Source of the DNA: Lysinibacillus_B sp036662795
GTDB taxonomy: Bacteria > Bacillota > Bacilli > Bacillales_A > Planococcaceae
Assembly: GCF_036662795.1 (NCBI RefSeq)
Contig: NZ_JBAFWZ010000006.1
Coordinates: 62,001-126,000, forward strand
Length of the DNA: 64,000 nt
Direction: 5' to 3'
In this document: positions 34,202 through 44,059 of the stretch, in pieces
How the letters are laid out: every line of letters begins with the position of its first letter
Position numbering within the stretch: the stretch's first letter is position 1
Notes under the pieces: model-generated
The model's database searches: none
What the model was told of the DNA's origin: nothing
Seen by the model: the letters and a program-made list of their open reading frames with translations, nothing else
Made by a program: the position numbers and the translations under genes

Positions 34202-35059
34202 TTAGTGAATATCTCGCTTTTTAAAGTTACCACCACGAACTTCTGCCACGTCTGAAATAACGATAAAGGCACTTGGGTCGATTTCTTTTATAATACTTAG
34301 CATTTTTGTTTCTTCCATTCGGTTAATGACACATTGTAAAATATCCGTTTCCTCATTAGAGAATCCGCCACGACCTAACGTATACGTGACACCGCGACCA
34401 AGACGATCCTGTACAGCTTGACCAATGATATCTGATTTACTACTAATAACCTGTACCGATTTGGATTTTTCAAGACCAACCTGTACGATATCAATTACAA
34501 CTTTAGCGATATAATATGTTAAGGCTGAGTAGAGTGCACTTTCTAAAGTATAAACGAATGCAGCGATTGTAAAGATAAAAACATTAATAAATAAGATAAC
34601 ATCCCCTACGGAAAAAGGGATTTTACGTGAAATCAGAACTGCGAGCACCTCGGAGCCATCTAATGCACCACCATTACGTAGTACAATCCCGATACCTACT
34701 CCGAGTAATATTCCTCCAGAAGCGACAACTAGAAGTGGATCGTTAGCAGAAAGAATAGGGTCAATATCGTGCATTAATACAGTACCAATGGATAGTGCGG
34801 CTATCCCTATGATACTCATGATTGCAAATGTTTTCCCAATTTGCTTGTAGCCTAGATATACGAATGGGATATTAAGTATGAATAGGAATAACCCGAGTGG
34901 TAAACCGAAGATTTTAGAGCCCATAATACTTACGCCGGTAACCCCACCATCAATGACACTATTAGGAATAAGAACGGCCTCTAGCCCATATGCAGCAATG
35001 GCAGCCCCGATAATGATTAAAATTATTTTACGAATTTTTTGACCTAACTTACTATTCAA
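34202..35059 (-). CDS. YitT family membrane protein (DUF161 + DUF2179)
   Basis: A 285-residue protein with five to six helices (DUF161 repeats, with GVTGVSIMGSKIFGLPLG and GGALDGSEVLAV) and a C-terminal cytosolic DUF2179 ferredoxin-like domain from about 210 (GRGVTYTLGRGGFS, FIVISDVAEVRGGNF). Function is unproven. The start is TTG 35059, 8 bases after GGAGGAGG; an open extension to 35101 lacks a ribosome site. It is monocistronic. Confidence 0.85.
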   Translation of the reverse strand: MNSKLGQKIRKIILIIIGAAIAAYGLEAVLIPNSVIDGGVTGVSIMGSKIFGLPLGLFLFILNIPFVYLGYKQIGKTFAIMSIIGIAALSIGTVLMHDIDPILSANDPLLVVASGGILLGVGIGIVLRNGGALDGSEVLAVLISRKIPFSVGDVILFINVFIFTIAAFVYTLESALYSALTYYIAKVVIDIVQVGLEKSKSVQVISSKSDIIGQAVQDRLGRGVTYTLGRGGFSNEETDILQCVINRMEETKMLSIIKEIDPSAFIVISDVAEVRGGNFKKRDIH

Positions 35060-35442
35060 ATATATTTCCTCCTCCGAACTGGTATGACAGTAATAAAACA
35101 ATTGATTTGTGTATTAAGAATTCCGTATTATATTAATAACATAACATTAACCGTTTATTTATTGTGTTTGCAACAGAATTGTACAAATACAATATAATTT
35201 GAGCATTTCTTTTTATACGTATGTAAGGGCAAAATAGTTTCAAATCCCTATAAGGTTTTTGCTTGTTTTATGTAAGAATAACTTTTTTGTAATAGTTTTT
35301 TTAGGTAGTATATCCGAGAAAAGGATATGTATGTTAACGATGTATTGTCTTTTATAGTATGTTAATAACCTATGTAGAGTGGACAAAATGCATAAAAAAC
35401 CACAAGTGCGCTATAAAAATAGTGCACTTGTGTAGTTATAAA
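35060..35442. other. intergenic region, only a terminator seen
   Basis: AT-rich upstream region of the YitT-type gene, ending with the terminator of the SDR gene (35393-35432). I see no gene or named regulatory site in the remainder. Confidence 0.4.
35393..35432 (-). terminator. terminator after SDR gene
   Basis: On the minus strand CACAAGTGC pairs with GCACTTGTG across about 14 bases and is followed by GTTTTTTATG. It lies 11 bases past the SDR stop. Confidence 0.8.
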
Positions 35443-36204
35443 CTAGTATGCGCTCCATCCAGCGTCTGCAGCTAAAACGACGCCATTGATATACGAAGAT
35501 TCCTCACTTGCTAAAAATAATGCGATGTTCGCAATTTCGCTAGGTTGTGCTGCACGGTTCATTAGTTGAACACCGCGAGTCGATTGTTGTAAGCCAAACA
35601 TATCATAGCCTTCAATCGATTGTGTTAAGCCCGTTTCTACTTGGGCTGGCCCAATTGCGTTGCAGCGGACACCTTGCGCACCATAATGTGAGGCAACATT
35701 TTTTGTCATCCCTGATACCGCGTGTTTGGCAGCTGTGTACGTTAAACCACCACGCCCTCCAGTTATCCCTGCAATCGATGATAAGTTGACAATAACACCG
35801 CTACCTTGCTCTGTAAATAAAGGTAATACTTTACGCATGCTCCGCATTACACCACCAACGTTAATGTCCATGACACGGTTCCAAATCGCATCTTCTACAT
35901 TATGTGCAGCTTGCATATAATCTAATACACCGGCGCAGTTTACTAAAATATCAATGCGTCCAAAATGAGCTACTGTACTATCTACCATGTGCTGTACATC
36001 ATCTTCAACGGCGACGTTAACACGTACACCAAAAACATCATAACCTTCAGCCTTAAAGCTTTCGACCGTTTGGTATAACCCATCTTCATTGAAATCAGCG
36101 ATCGCCACTTTTGCACCTTCTTTAGCATAAAGTGTAGCGATTGCTTTCCCAATGCCACTTGCACCGCCTGTAATGATTGCTACTTTGTTTTCTAATCGAG
36201 CCAT
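35443..36204 (-). CDS. short-chain dehydrogenase/reductase
   Basis: A 253-residue classical SDR. Residues 12-19 form the TGGASGIG dinucleotide-binding loop, NCAG and the catalytic Ser in NLSSIAG are present, and Tyr and Lys lie in YTAAK. The Asp in VAIADFNED favours NAD over NADP. The chain ends in SSYINGVVLAADAGWSAY, the usual 3-oxoacyl/glucose dehydrogenase-like end. Substrate unknown. It is divergent from hutU with about 120 bases between them, containing a perfect palindrome TACTTAAGTA near 36231, but nothing ties it to histidine degradation. Confidence 0.88.
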   Translation of the reverse strand: MARLENKVAIITGGASGIGKAIATLYAKEGAKVAIADFNEDGLYQTVESFKAEGYDVFGVRVNVAVEDDVQHMVDSTVAHFGRIDILVNCAGVLDYMQAAHNVEDAIWNRVMDINVGGVMRSMRKVLPLFTEQGSGVIVNLSSIAGITGGRGGLTYTAAKHAVSGMTKNVASHYGAQGVRCNAIGPAQVETGLTQSIEGYDMFGLQQSTRGVQLMNRAAQPSEIANIALFLASEESSYINGVVLAADAGWSAY

Positions 36205-36324
36205 ATTGGTTCCCTCCTAAGTATTGTTTTCTACTTAAGTATAAAGCCCGAATTATAGAATTCAAAATTTGAAGTCTCTAATTGTAAGTTTAGTGTGAAA
36301 ATTCGAGTAAAAAGGAGTGTGGAA

Positions 36325-37986
36325 ATGGAGTTTACTACTAGAATTCGCGCGCCACGTGGAAAAACGCTTGCCTGTAAAGGGTGGGCCCAAGAGGCAGCTA
36401 TGCGTATGCTGATGAATAATTTAGACCCAGAGGTTGCCGAAAATCCTGATGAGCTGATAGTCTATGGCGGTATAGGCAAAGCGGCGAGGGATTGGACAAG
36501 CTATCACACATTGATTGCTACGTTAAAGGAATTAGAAAACGATGAAACGCTGCTTGTACAGTCAGGGAAGCCGGTTGCCGTTTTTCGTACATATGAGCAT
36601 GCACCACGCGTACTGATTGCGAACTCGAATATAGTGCCAGCGTGGGCAAATTGGAATCAATTTTACTCATTAGAGGAGCGCAATCTCATGATGTACGGTC
36701 AAATGACGGCTGGGAGCTGGATTTACATCGGGGCACAAGGCATATTACAAGGAACGTATTTAAGCTTTGTGGAGGCAGGGAAGAAAAAATTCGGGTCAGC
36801 CGATTTACGTGGGAAATTTATATTAACGGGTGGAATGGGTGGCATGAGTGGAGCGCAGCCACTTGCGGGGAAAATGGCAGGTGCCGTCATAATGGTCGTC
36901 GAAGTGGATCGCGCCAAAATCCAAAGGAAAATAAAAGAAGGCTATTGTGATTATTTAGTAGAAACAGTGGAAGATGCATTAACGCTTGTGAAAAGGTTCT
37001 GTGCGTTGAATGAGCCTGTGTCGATAGGGCTTGTTGGCAATTGTGCCGATGTCCACCGTGAGCTATTGCATCGTGGTATCGTACCGGATTTTGTTACGGA
37101 TCAAACATCTGCCCATGATCCATTAAATGGCTATGTACCAAATAACATGACACTTGAGGAAGCTCTGCATTTACGGAAGGTCGACCCGAAGCTTTATGAG
37201 CAAAAAGCGAAGGAAACAATGGCAGAGCATGTACGAACAATGCTAGCCTTTCAGGAAAAGGGTGCAGAGGTATTTGATTATGGCAATAATATACGAGCAT
37301 ATGCCAAGGAGATGGGTGTTGAGAATGCATTCGATTTCCCAGGCTTTGTACCAGCCTACATTCGACCACTTTTTTGTGAGGGCAAGGGACCATTTCGCTG
37401 GGCAGCCTTATCCGGTGATCCTACAGATATTTACAAGACAGATGCGCTTGCGAAGGAGATGTTTGCTCATGATGAGGGACTTGTAAATTGGATTAATATG
37501 GCGCAAAAAATGGTGAAATGGCAAGGGTTACCTGCTCGTATTTGTTGGTTGGGCTATGGAGATCGCCACCGGTTTGCTCTTCGTGTTAATGAGATGGTAG
37601 CGAGCGGTGAATTGAAGGCACCAATAGTTTTCGGTCGTGATCATCTTGATTCTGGCTCGGTAGCATCGCCAAATCGTGAGACGGAAGGGATGCTTGATGG
37701 CTCAGATGCCGTATCAGATTGGCCGCTACTCAATGCGCTAATTAATACGGCGAGTGGTGCTAGCTGGGTAAGTATTCATCATGGTGGTGGGGTTGGTATC
37801 GGATATTCACAGCACGCGGGTCAAGTGCTTGTGGCAGACGGTACACAGCTTGCCAAGGAGAAAATCGACCGTGTATTAGTAGCGGATCCAGGTACTGGTA
37901 TAGTACGACATGCAGATGCGGGCTATGAGCTAGCAATTCGAACGGCAAAGGAAAAAGGCATTACTATGCCGATGCAAGAGGACTAA
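36325..37986 (+). CDS. hutU: urocanate hydratase
   Basis: A 553-residue NAD-dependent urocanase, second enzyme of histidine degradation, converting urocanate to imidazolone propionate. The family signature region is clear: YGGIGKAARDW, TAGSWIYIGAQGI, LTGGMGGMSGAQPLA and the C-terminal SIHHGGGVGIGYSQHAGQ. ATG 36325 is chosen because AAAAAGGAG lies 8 bases upstream. hutI follows after 4 bases. hutH, hutG and hutP are not in this window. Confidence 0.96.
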   Translation: MEFTTRIRAPRGKTLACKGWAQEAAMRMLMNNLDPEVAENPDELIVYGGIGKAARDWTSYHTLIATLKELENDETLLVQSGKPVAVFRTYEHAPRVLIANSNIVPAWANWNQFYSLEERNLMMYGQMTAGSWIYIGAQGILQGTYLSFVEAGKKKFGSADLRGKFILTGGMGGMSGAQPLAGKMAGAVIMVVEVDRAKIQRKIKEGYCDYLVETVEDALTLVKRFCALNEPVSIGLVGNCADVHRELLHRGIVPDFVTDQTSAHDPLNGYVPNNMTLEEALHLRKVDPKLYEQKAKETMAEHVRTMLAFQEKGAEVFDYGNNIRAYAKEMGVENAFDFPGFVPAYIRPLFCEGKGPFRWAALSGDPTDIYKTDALAKEMFAHDEGLVNWINMAQKMVKWQGLPARICWLGYGDRHRFALRVNEMVASGELKAPIVFGRDHLDSGSVASPNRETEGMLDGSDAVSDWPLLNALINTASGASWVSIHHGGGVGIGYSQHAGQVLVADGTQLAKEKIDRVLVADPGTGIVRHADAGYELAIRTAKEKGITMPMQED

Positions 37987-37990
37987 TTCA

Positions 37991-39259
37991 ATGCCAATTG
38001 TTATTCATCATGCAAATGAAGTGCTGACACTTGCCAGTGAAAAAAAGGGTCCACGAACGAAGGATGCGATGAGCGAGCTCAAAATATTAAAGGGTGTCAG
38101 TGTGTTGCTTGTAGAAGATAAAATTCAGGCGATTGCTCCCTTAGATGAGTTAGAAAGACGGTATCCGCTTTTAATGGAAACAGCCGAAACCATCAATGCA
38201 AGTGGAAAAATTGTGATGCCTGGGCTAGTAGATTGCCATACGCATTTAGTGCACGCCGGGACGCGGGAAAACGAATTTAACATGCGACTAAACGGCGCTA
38301 GCTATATGGAGATTATGGGGGCGGGTGGAGGCATTCACTATACAACAGCTAAAACACGGGATGCAAGCTTTGATGAGCTGTATGAAAAATCATACAACCA
38401 TCTAAATGAATTTTTTAAGTACGGTATTACAACGGTGGAGGCAAAGTCAGGGTACGGCTTGGATTGGAAAACAGAGGAGAAGCAGCTTAAGGTTGCGAAA
38501 AAGCTACAGGCAACGCATAAAATGGATGTTGTCTCTACCTTTATGGGTGCGCATGCTGTTCCAAAAGAATATAAAGGGAATGAGGATGCCTTTGTAGAGC
38601 TCATTATTGAGGAGATGCTGCCCAAAGTCGCCGCTGAAGGTTTAGCAGAGTTCAATGATGTGTTTTGTGAAAAGGGCGTGTTCACACCCCTACAGGCCCG
38701 GCGGATTTTGGAGGCGGGGAAGCGCTATGGGCTAATCCCTAAAATTCATGCGGATGAAATCGAGCCATATGAAGGGGCAGAGCTAGCTGCAGAGATAGGG
38801 GCCATTTCGGCTGAGCATCTACTCGTTGCTTCAAATGAAGGGATTCGTCAGATGGCCGAGGCAGGCACGATTGCGGTGCTGCTACCGGGCACTGCCTATT
38901 TTCTTCGTGCCCCGTATGCAAGAGGGCGCTACATGATTGATTGGGGTGTTCCGGTCGCCATTTCGACTGACTTTAATCCAGGTTCATCGCCAACGATAAG
39001 CTTACCATTCATTCAAAATCTAGCCTGCATTCATATGGGGCTGACGATGGAGGAAGTGATCACAGCAACAACGATTAATGCTGCCCACGCCATTAATCGA
39101 GAACATAGCGTTGGTTCTCTTGAGCCGGGTAAACGCGCGGATGTGCTTATTTTAAATGTACCCAATTACAAGAGGCTGCAATATTTTTATGGCATGAATC
39201 ATACAGACATCGTCATTAAAGCAGGAGAAGTTGTTGTGAGAAATGGTGCGGTTATATAG
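37991..39259 (+). CDS. hutI: imidazolonepropionase
   Basis: A 422-residue metal-dependent amidohydrolase, third enzyme of histidine degradation, opening imidazolone propionate to formiminoglutamate. The metal ligands lie in VDCHTHLVHAGTR near residue 80, further His in MGAHAVP and KIHADEI, and the Asp in ISTDFNPGSSP. It starts 4 bases after hutU with GAGG overlapping the hutU end, so the genes are translationally close. A perfect 14-base hairpin follows. Confidence 0.95.
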   Translation: MPIVIHHANEVLTLASEKKGPRTKDAMSELKILKGVSVLLVEDKIQAIAPLDELERRYPLLMETAETINASGKIVMPGLVDCHTHLVHAGTRENEFNMRLNGASYMEIMGAGGGIHYTTAKTRDASFDELYEKSYNHLNEFFKYGITTVEAKSGYGLDWKTEEKQLKVAKKLQATHKMDVVSTFMGAHAVPKEYKGNEDAFVELIIEEMLPKVAAEGLAEFNDVFCEKGVFTPLQARRILEAGKRYGLIPKIHADEIEPYEGAELAAEIGAISAEHLLVASNEGIRQMAEAGTIAVLLPGTAYFLRAPYARGRYMIDWGVPVAISTDFNPGSSPTISLPFIQNLACIHMGLTMEEVITATTINAAHAINREHSVGSLEPGKRADVLILNVPNYKRLQYFYGMNHTDIVIKAGEVVVRNGAVI

Positions 39260-39283
39260 TGGAATCGTATCAGTAATAAAGAG

Positions 39284-39325
39284 TCACCCGTATAAAACCT
39301 ATAATACTAGCTTTTATACGGGTGA
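39284..39325. terminator. hairpin between hutI and chemoreceptor gene
   Basis: TCACCCGTATAAAA pairs perfectly over 14 bases with TTTTATACGGGTGA. T-rich sequence follows more clearly on the minus strand, so it may serve both converging genes. Confidence 0.75.
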
Positions 39326-39356
39326 AGAAATTACTGTGTATTTAATAGATTTTACT

Positions 39357-41042
39357 TTACAATTTAAATTCACTAATTGTATTTTTTAAATCTTTTGCCA
39401 TATCGTTTAAATTAGCAACAGATGTAGATATTTCAACGGAGGATTCATATTGATCTGTTGCGATTTCTACAACGTGTTGTGCATTGTTTGCTAAGCTTTC
39501 AGAGATTGTGGAGATATGGTTAATTGTTTCAGCAATATTTGTTGTGTTTGTGTTGATTTCTTCCACGACACCGAACACATCAAGTGTTTGCCTTGAAATC
39601 TTTTCAATAATGTTTGTGATATTATTGAATTCGTCTCCTGTTTTCTCAGCAAGGTTGCTACCTACTTCAACTGCCTTTATACCGCCTGTCATGGATTGAA
39701 TAGCTTTTTCAGTCTCCATTTGAATTTCATTAATTAAAAGTCGGATATTATTGGCTGAATGAGACGATTGCTCTGCTAATTTTCTTACTTCGTCTGCAAC
39801 AACTGCAAAGCCTTTCCCATGCTCCCCAGCTCTAGCTGATTCAATCGCTGCATTAAGAGCGAGTAAATTCGTTTGGTCTGCTATATCCGTTATGATTGAA
39901 ATAATTTGGTTAATCTCCTGTGATTTATTTCCGAGATGAGAGACGACATTATTTGCATGACCGACCGTTTGTTGAATCGTATGAATTTGCTGCAGTGTTT
40001 GTTGGACAACTTCATTCCCAGACTGAGCAGTTTCCTTTGCATGAAGGCTTAAGTCAGTTACTGTTTGGACAGATTTTGTTGTTTCATACATACCTTGTGA
40101 TATTTCCTCTAGATAATTGGAGGAATGTGCTAAATTAGTCGATTGAGATTCGGCTCCATCCGAAACATTCTGCATCGCTGTTGTAATATCTTCTGTTGCT
40201 GCTACATTTTCATCTGTGTTATGGACTAACAAAGAGGCGTTAGAAAGCATTTTATCTGAGGCTTCATCAATTTTTGTGATGAGTGAACGCAACTCTAGGC
40301 GCATTTTTTCAAATGCTTCTGCCAATTTTCCGAGCTCATCTTTACGATTTAAAAGTACAGATGTCCCTAAATCTCCCTTAGCAATTTTCTCTGTTGAAAG
40401 AATAATTTGTTTTAGTGGGTTTATAATCGAACGACTCAATAGGAGAGCGATAATAATTCCGATGAAAATGACAAATGAAAACGTCATAATAAAAAAGTTT
40501 GTATTATCATTAATAATCTGCTGAATATTTTGTAAGCCATTTTTTGTTTGAGCGACACTTTCCTGTTTTAATTCATCCACCATTGAATTAATAGTAATTG
40601 ATGTTTCATCAAACTCGCCCATGATTTTATTCCCTTGTTCAGGGCCTCCATCAATATAATTTTGTGCCATTTGTATTCCAGATTGATAGTAAGCATTAAA
40701 GGCTTCTTCGATTTCATTTAGTCGATCTAAATTTTCTGGCTGTAGCTCCTTTAATTCATTCAGATTTTTATAAACAATTTGACTATGTTTTTCAGCTAAT
40801 TCGAAGCCATCATTTAATCCGTCTTGTCCTCGTGTTGCACTAATGTCTGTTAAATACTGCTGTACTTGTACGACTGCTAATTTTAATTCCTCTGTTAAGA
40901 AAGTTGTTTGCAATGTAGTGTTTTCGATTTTCTTAAGATGTTTCATTTGGGAATCAGCATTATTATATTGGACAATCCCTACAATAATTAATGTGAAAAA
41001 AATAAAAACAAAAGAGAGTAAACCCCTAGTACGTATAGACAT
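39357..41042 (-). CDS. methyl-accepting chemotaxis protein
   Basis: A 561-residue chemoreceptor. Two helices (about 8-27 and 182-204) flank a four-helix-bundle sensor of about 155 residues, then a HAMP domain (RSIINPLKQI) and the cytoplasmic hairpin with the conserved tip NLLALNAAIESARAGEHGKG and VVADEVRKLAEQSS. The ligand is unknown. The ribosome site GGGGAGGT precedes it. Adjacent genes are unrelated to chemotaxis. Confidence 0.95.
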   Translation of the reverse strand: MSIRTRGLLSFVFIFFTLIIVGIVQYNNADSQMKHLKKIENTTLQTTFLTEELKLAVVQVQQYLTDISATRGQDGLNDGFELAEKHSQIVYKNLNELKELQPENLDRLNEIEEAFNAYYQSGIQMAQNYIDGGPEQGNKIMGEFDETSITINSMVDELKQESVAQTKNGLQNIQQIINDNTNFFIMTFSFVIFIGIIIALLLSRSIINPLKQIILSTEKIAKGDLGTSVLLNRKDELGKLAEAFEKMRLELRSLITKIDEASDKMLSNASLLVHNTDENVAATEDITTAMQNVSDGAESQSTNLAHSSNYLEEISQGMYETTKSVQTVTDLSLHAKETAQSGNEVVQQTLQQIHTIQQTVGHANNVVSHLGNKSQEINQIISIITDIADQTNLLALNAAIESARAGEHGKGFAVVADEVRKLAEQSSHSANNIRLLINEIQMETEKAIQSMTGGIKAVEVGSNLAEKTGDEFNNITNIIEKISRQTLDVFGVVEEINTNTTNIAETINHISTISESLANNAQHVVEIATDQYESSVEISTSVANLNDMAKDLKNTISEFKL

Positions 41043-41299
41043 ATTGACCTCCCCTAAATGTAAATTAAGTTAATTGTATCTAATATATATCATAAACACT
41101 ATGAGGATAGAGTTAATAAACTTGTAATATTTGTTACATTTTCAGTTATACTTGTTTATCTCGGATAATTTCAATAATTGCCCTCTTTGAATTTTGACTA
41201 TTATTAGTCATATATGAAAAATACATCTTTTAATTCCCACCTCTTTCGTTGTTCTAAGGATTCCTTATCTTCTACAATGAAACTATTGGAGGAAGAACA

Positions 41300-42364
41300 A
41301 TGACTTTAACAACACAGCAAGAGATGAATGAAGCTTTCGAGTTTTTAACTTTATATAAAAATGAGCAACACTTAACGGAACAATGGTTATCTAACCGAAT
41401 TTGTGAGGTAGAGACTACAGGCGAGTATGTTCCCACGACAGAGGAGCTGACATTTGGAGCGCGCGTGGCATGGCGGAATAGTAATAAATGTATCGGCCGT
41501 TTGTTTTGGCAATCACTTCACGTATTTGATGAGCGAAAGTTGACGGATCCGCAATCAATTTTTCAGGCGCTGCTCCGACATATTGATTTTGCAACGAATA
41601 ACGGCAAAATTCGTCCTGCCATTACCGTTTTTGCACCAGGGAAGGTTCGTATTTGGAATCATCAGCTGCTACGTTATGCAGGGTACGAAACAGTGGATGG
41701 TATCGTCGGTGATCCGGATTCTGTTGCCTTTACAAAAGTGTGCCAGGAGTTAGGCTGGCAAGGTGAAGGCACCCCTTTTGATATTTTGCCACTGGTAATT
41801 CAAGTAGAGGAAAGAGCACCAGAATTATTTAATATTCCGAATGAACATGTGCTCCAGGTTAACATTACTCATCCCGAGTATAAAAAAGTAGAAGAACTAC
41901 GGTTGAAATGGTATGCTGTTCCAATTATTGCGAGCATGCGTTTTAATTGTGGCGGCATAGATTTTGCTGCAGCGCCGTTTAATGGCTGGTATATGGGGAC
42001 GGAAATTGGTGCACGTAACTTTGCGGACGAGAACCGTTACAATTGTTTGCCTGCAATGGCCGAGGCAATCGGTATTAACAGCGATACGAATAGCTTTCTC
42101 TGGAAAGACCGTGCCCTAGTAGAATTAAATATTGCCGTGCTGCATTCTTATAAAACTGCAGGCGTAAGTATTGTTGATCATCATACAGCGGCACAGCAGT
42201 TCAAATTATTTCAACAGCAGGAGGAGGGGCATGGACGCGATGTAACGGGCAACTGGACATGGCTCATCCCGCCGATGTCACCTGCTACTACACATATTTT
42301 TCATCAACCAATAGCGAACGTGATCTTAAAGCCGAATTATTTTTATCAAAAACAGCCTTTTTAA
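41300..42364 (+). CDS. nos: nitric oxide synthase oxygenase
   Basis: A 354-residue bacterial NOS oxygenase that makes nitric oxide and citrulline from arginine, using heme, tetrahydrofolate or biopterin and a borrowed flavodoxin-type reductase. Heme ligand Cys64 lies in RNSNKCIGR; the arginine-site Glu is in GWYMGTEIGARNF, and the pterin/dimer residues are in the C-terminal TGNWTWLIPPMSPA. No reductase domain is attached, as in Bacillus. Nitric oxide protects against oxidative stress and antibiotics in relatives. GGAGGAAG precedes the ATG. It is monocistronic. Confidence 0.95.
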   Translation: MTLTTQQEMNEAFEFLTLYKNEQHLTEQWLSNRICEVETTGEYVPTTEELTFGARVAWRNSNKCIGRLFWQSLHVFDERKLTDPQSIFQALLRHIDFATNNGKIRPAITVFAPGKVRIWNHQLLRYAGYETVDGIVGDPDSVAFTKVCQELGWQGEGTPFDILPLVIQVEERAPELFNIPNEHVLQVNITHPEYKKVEELRLKWYAVPIIASMRFNCGGIDFAAAPFNGWYMGTEIGARNFADENRYNCLPAMAEAIGINSDTNSFLWKDRALVELNIAVLHSYKTAGVSIVDHHTAAQQFKLFQQQEEGHGRDVTGNWTWLIPPMSPATTHIFHQPIANVILKPNYFYQKQPF

Positions 42365-42371
42365 ACGACGA

Positions 42372-42400
42372 AAAACCCGGAACATGCTCCGGGTTTTCTT
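42372..42400. terminator. terminator after nos
   Basis: AAAACCCGGA (42372-42381) pairs perfectly with TCCGGGTTTT (42388-42397). Symmetric A/T ends suit both nos and the convergent TPR gene. Confidence 0.88.
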
Positions 42401-42438
42401 GCAAAAGATAAGTGAAATTTATTTCTATGCATTCTTCT

Positions 42439-43287
42439 TTATAAGAAGAGCATTCTTCCTTTTGCTTTGTCTTGAAGCTGTAGCTGCCTCCTGGTAAAAG
42501 CTAAGGCTTGCTTATGCTTTCCTAACATTTCGCAGCAGGTGATCAGTCCTTCAAAAATTTCGTTATGAAGATGATAGTCATCAAAGTTCTGAAAGAAAGC
42601 TAAAGCCTGCTGTAAAGAATGAAAAGCTCTATTCGGCTCCCTTTTGACAAGGTACATTTTAGCCCATGTAGTCAACGTTCTTGCCTGTTCCTTATATAGG
42701 ATTGGAAAATCTAGGTGTGCTTCACAGGCGGCTAAATGAGCTCTCATTTCATCAGGACGACGGAGTGAGAGAAGGGTGTCACAGCGATTTAAATGGAATT
42801 GAAAAAAAAGACCCGCATCCTCTGCAATTTGCTCAGTATACTTCGAATAGACGTTATTAAGTGTTGCAAGAGCATGCTCGGCATCTCCTAAAAGTAGCTG
42901 ACAATTAGCCTTTGACAAAAGGGCAAACGCTTTTATTGAAATGCTATTATCATCCTCTGGAAAAGCGGCTGCGTTTGAAAATAAACCTAGAGCAAGCTTG
43001 TATTGTTGCTGCTGTAGCGTGTAATATCCACGTATCAAAAAGTGCGGAGCTTGTTGTTCGTTAGATTGAAGTCGCTCCAGCTCTTTATAGTGGGAAAGAA
43101 AAACGTTCATTTCACCACGCACATAGGCAATACAAGCAAGATAAAAAAGACAGTGTTCAATTTTATCTTGTTGCTTTTTTCTTTTATATGTTTTCAATAG
43201 CTGATTAATCACGATTTTTGCTTCTTCGTATTCAGCTGTTTTACAGCGTGCAATAGCATAATGCATTCGCTGCTGGAGACTATCCAT
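42439..43287 (-). CDS. tetratricopeptide-like protein
   Basis: A 282-residue all-helical protein made of about seven TPR-like hairpins (for example ALGLFSNAAAF, ALATLNNVYSKY, AFHSLQQALAFF, ALAFTRRQLQLQ). It resembles the TPR part of Rap or AraC-linked scaffolds without any DNA-binding or phosphatase domain I can see. The ATG at 43287 lies 8 bases after AAGGAAG, whereas the earlier ATG/GTG are too close. Probably a cytosolic adaptor; the partner is unknown. Confidence 0.65.
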   Translation of the reverse strand: MDSLQQRMHYAIARCKTAEYEEAKIVINQLLKTYKRKKQQDKIEHCLFYLACIAYVRGEMNVFLSHYKELERLQSNEQQAPHFLIRGYYTLQQQQYKLALGLFSNAAAFPEDDNSISIKAFALLSKANCQLLLGDAEHALATLNNVYSKYTEQIAEDAGLFFQFHLNRCDTLLSLRRPDEMRAHLAACEAHLDFPILYKEQARTLTTWAKMYLVKREPNRAFHSLQQALAFFQNFDDYHLHNEIFEGLITCCEMLGKHKQALAFTRRQLQLQDKAKGRMLFL

Positions 43288-43394
43288 AAACATCACTTCC
43301 TTATAGCGGAGCTCCTACTAATTTCGCTGTTAAATGTAGTATTAATAACCTTGTATGTGTTCATACATAGAATAAAAAATTACGGCAAGCTGCA

Positions 43395-43428
43395 AAATAA
43401 AAAACCTCCAAATATAGTTTTGGAGGGT
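43395..43428 (-). terminator. terminator after Mrr-type gene
   Basis: On the minus strand CCTCCAAA and TTTGGAGG form an eight-base stem followed by TTTTTTATTT. Confidence 0.8.
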
Positions 43429-43437
43429 AAAATATAC

Positions 43438-43992
43438 TTATTTTTTATTCAAAATCAAGTCAATTAGCTCTTGTCGATCGATTAAATATACATCGTTAAT
43501 GTTCGCTAGCTTTATTGCTTGTTTTGTAAAGTAGCTATTCGTCACAACCCAAGCTTCAGTAGCTTCATACATTTTAATAGCACCGATAATTTCCTGCACA
43601 GCCTTTACTCCGACAGTACTTGAATAGCGTTTCGCCTGTACAGCGATAATGTCTTCACGGTCCTTTAAAATCAAATCTGCTCCGTAATCGCCAGAAGTGG
43701 CTGTATAAGTCACTTTAAATCCTCGACGTTTAAACAATTCACCTAAAAACTGCTCGAATTCTTCGCCTGTCATTACATCGACTTCCTTCATACCAGCTTT
43801 TCTAAGGCGCGCGGTTTTACGTGATTTACGCCAAGCCTTAAAGCCTATCGATAACACAAAATAAAGAACAATTGCTGCTCCGATTCCTTGCAATGTTTGG
43901 GTGAAATACCAGCCAAGCGCGGCAACGATTAGTATAGGAAGTGTTGGCAGTATACGAATGCGTCTTTTTTTCTTTGCTCTACGTTTACGCAA
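43438..43992 (-). CDS. membrane-anchored Mrr-type restriction endonuclease-like protein
   Basis: A 184-residue protein. A very basic head and two helices (about 14-30 and 36-52) precede a PF04471-type nuclease domain with Glu79, Asp106 in SGDYGADLIL, and Gln119/Lys121 in AVQAKRY, the D-(Q/E)-X-K catalytic set of Mrr. The protein probably holds a nuclease at the inner membrane face. The start is TTG 43992, 8-9 bases after AAAGGAG; a longer frame upstream overlaps the MFS gene and lacks a ribosome site. No methyltransferase is adjacent, so it is not a classical restriction system. Confidence 0.75.
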   Translation of the reverse strand: MRKRRAKKKRRIRILPTLPILIVAALGWYFTQTLQGIGAAIVLYFVLSIGFKAWRKSRKTARLRKAGMKEVDVMTGEEFEQFLGELFKRRGFKVTYTATSGDYGADLILKDREDIIAVQAKRYSSTVGVKAVQEIIGAIKMYEATEAWVVTNSYFTKQAIKLANINDVYLIDRQELIDLILNKK

Positions 43993-44059
43993 AATTATGT
44001 TCTCCTTTGAAAAATCATCCTCGCCATTATTATAGCACAAAAGAGTACATACGTTTGCC

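Noticed and set aside
34202..35101. Longer YitT-type protein starting at 35101
   Set aside because: The extra 14 residues span the GGAGGAGG ribosome site, which instead serves TTG 35059.
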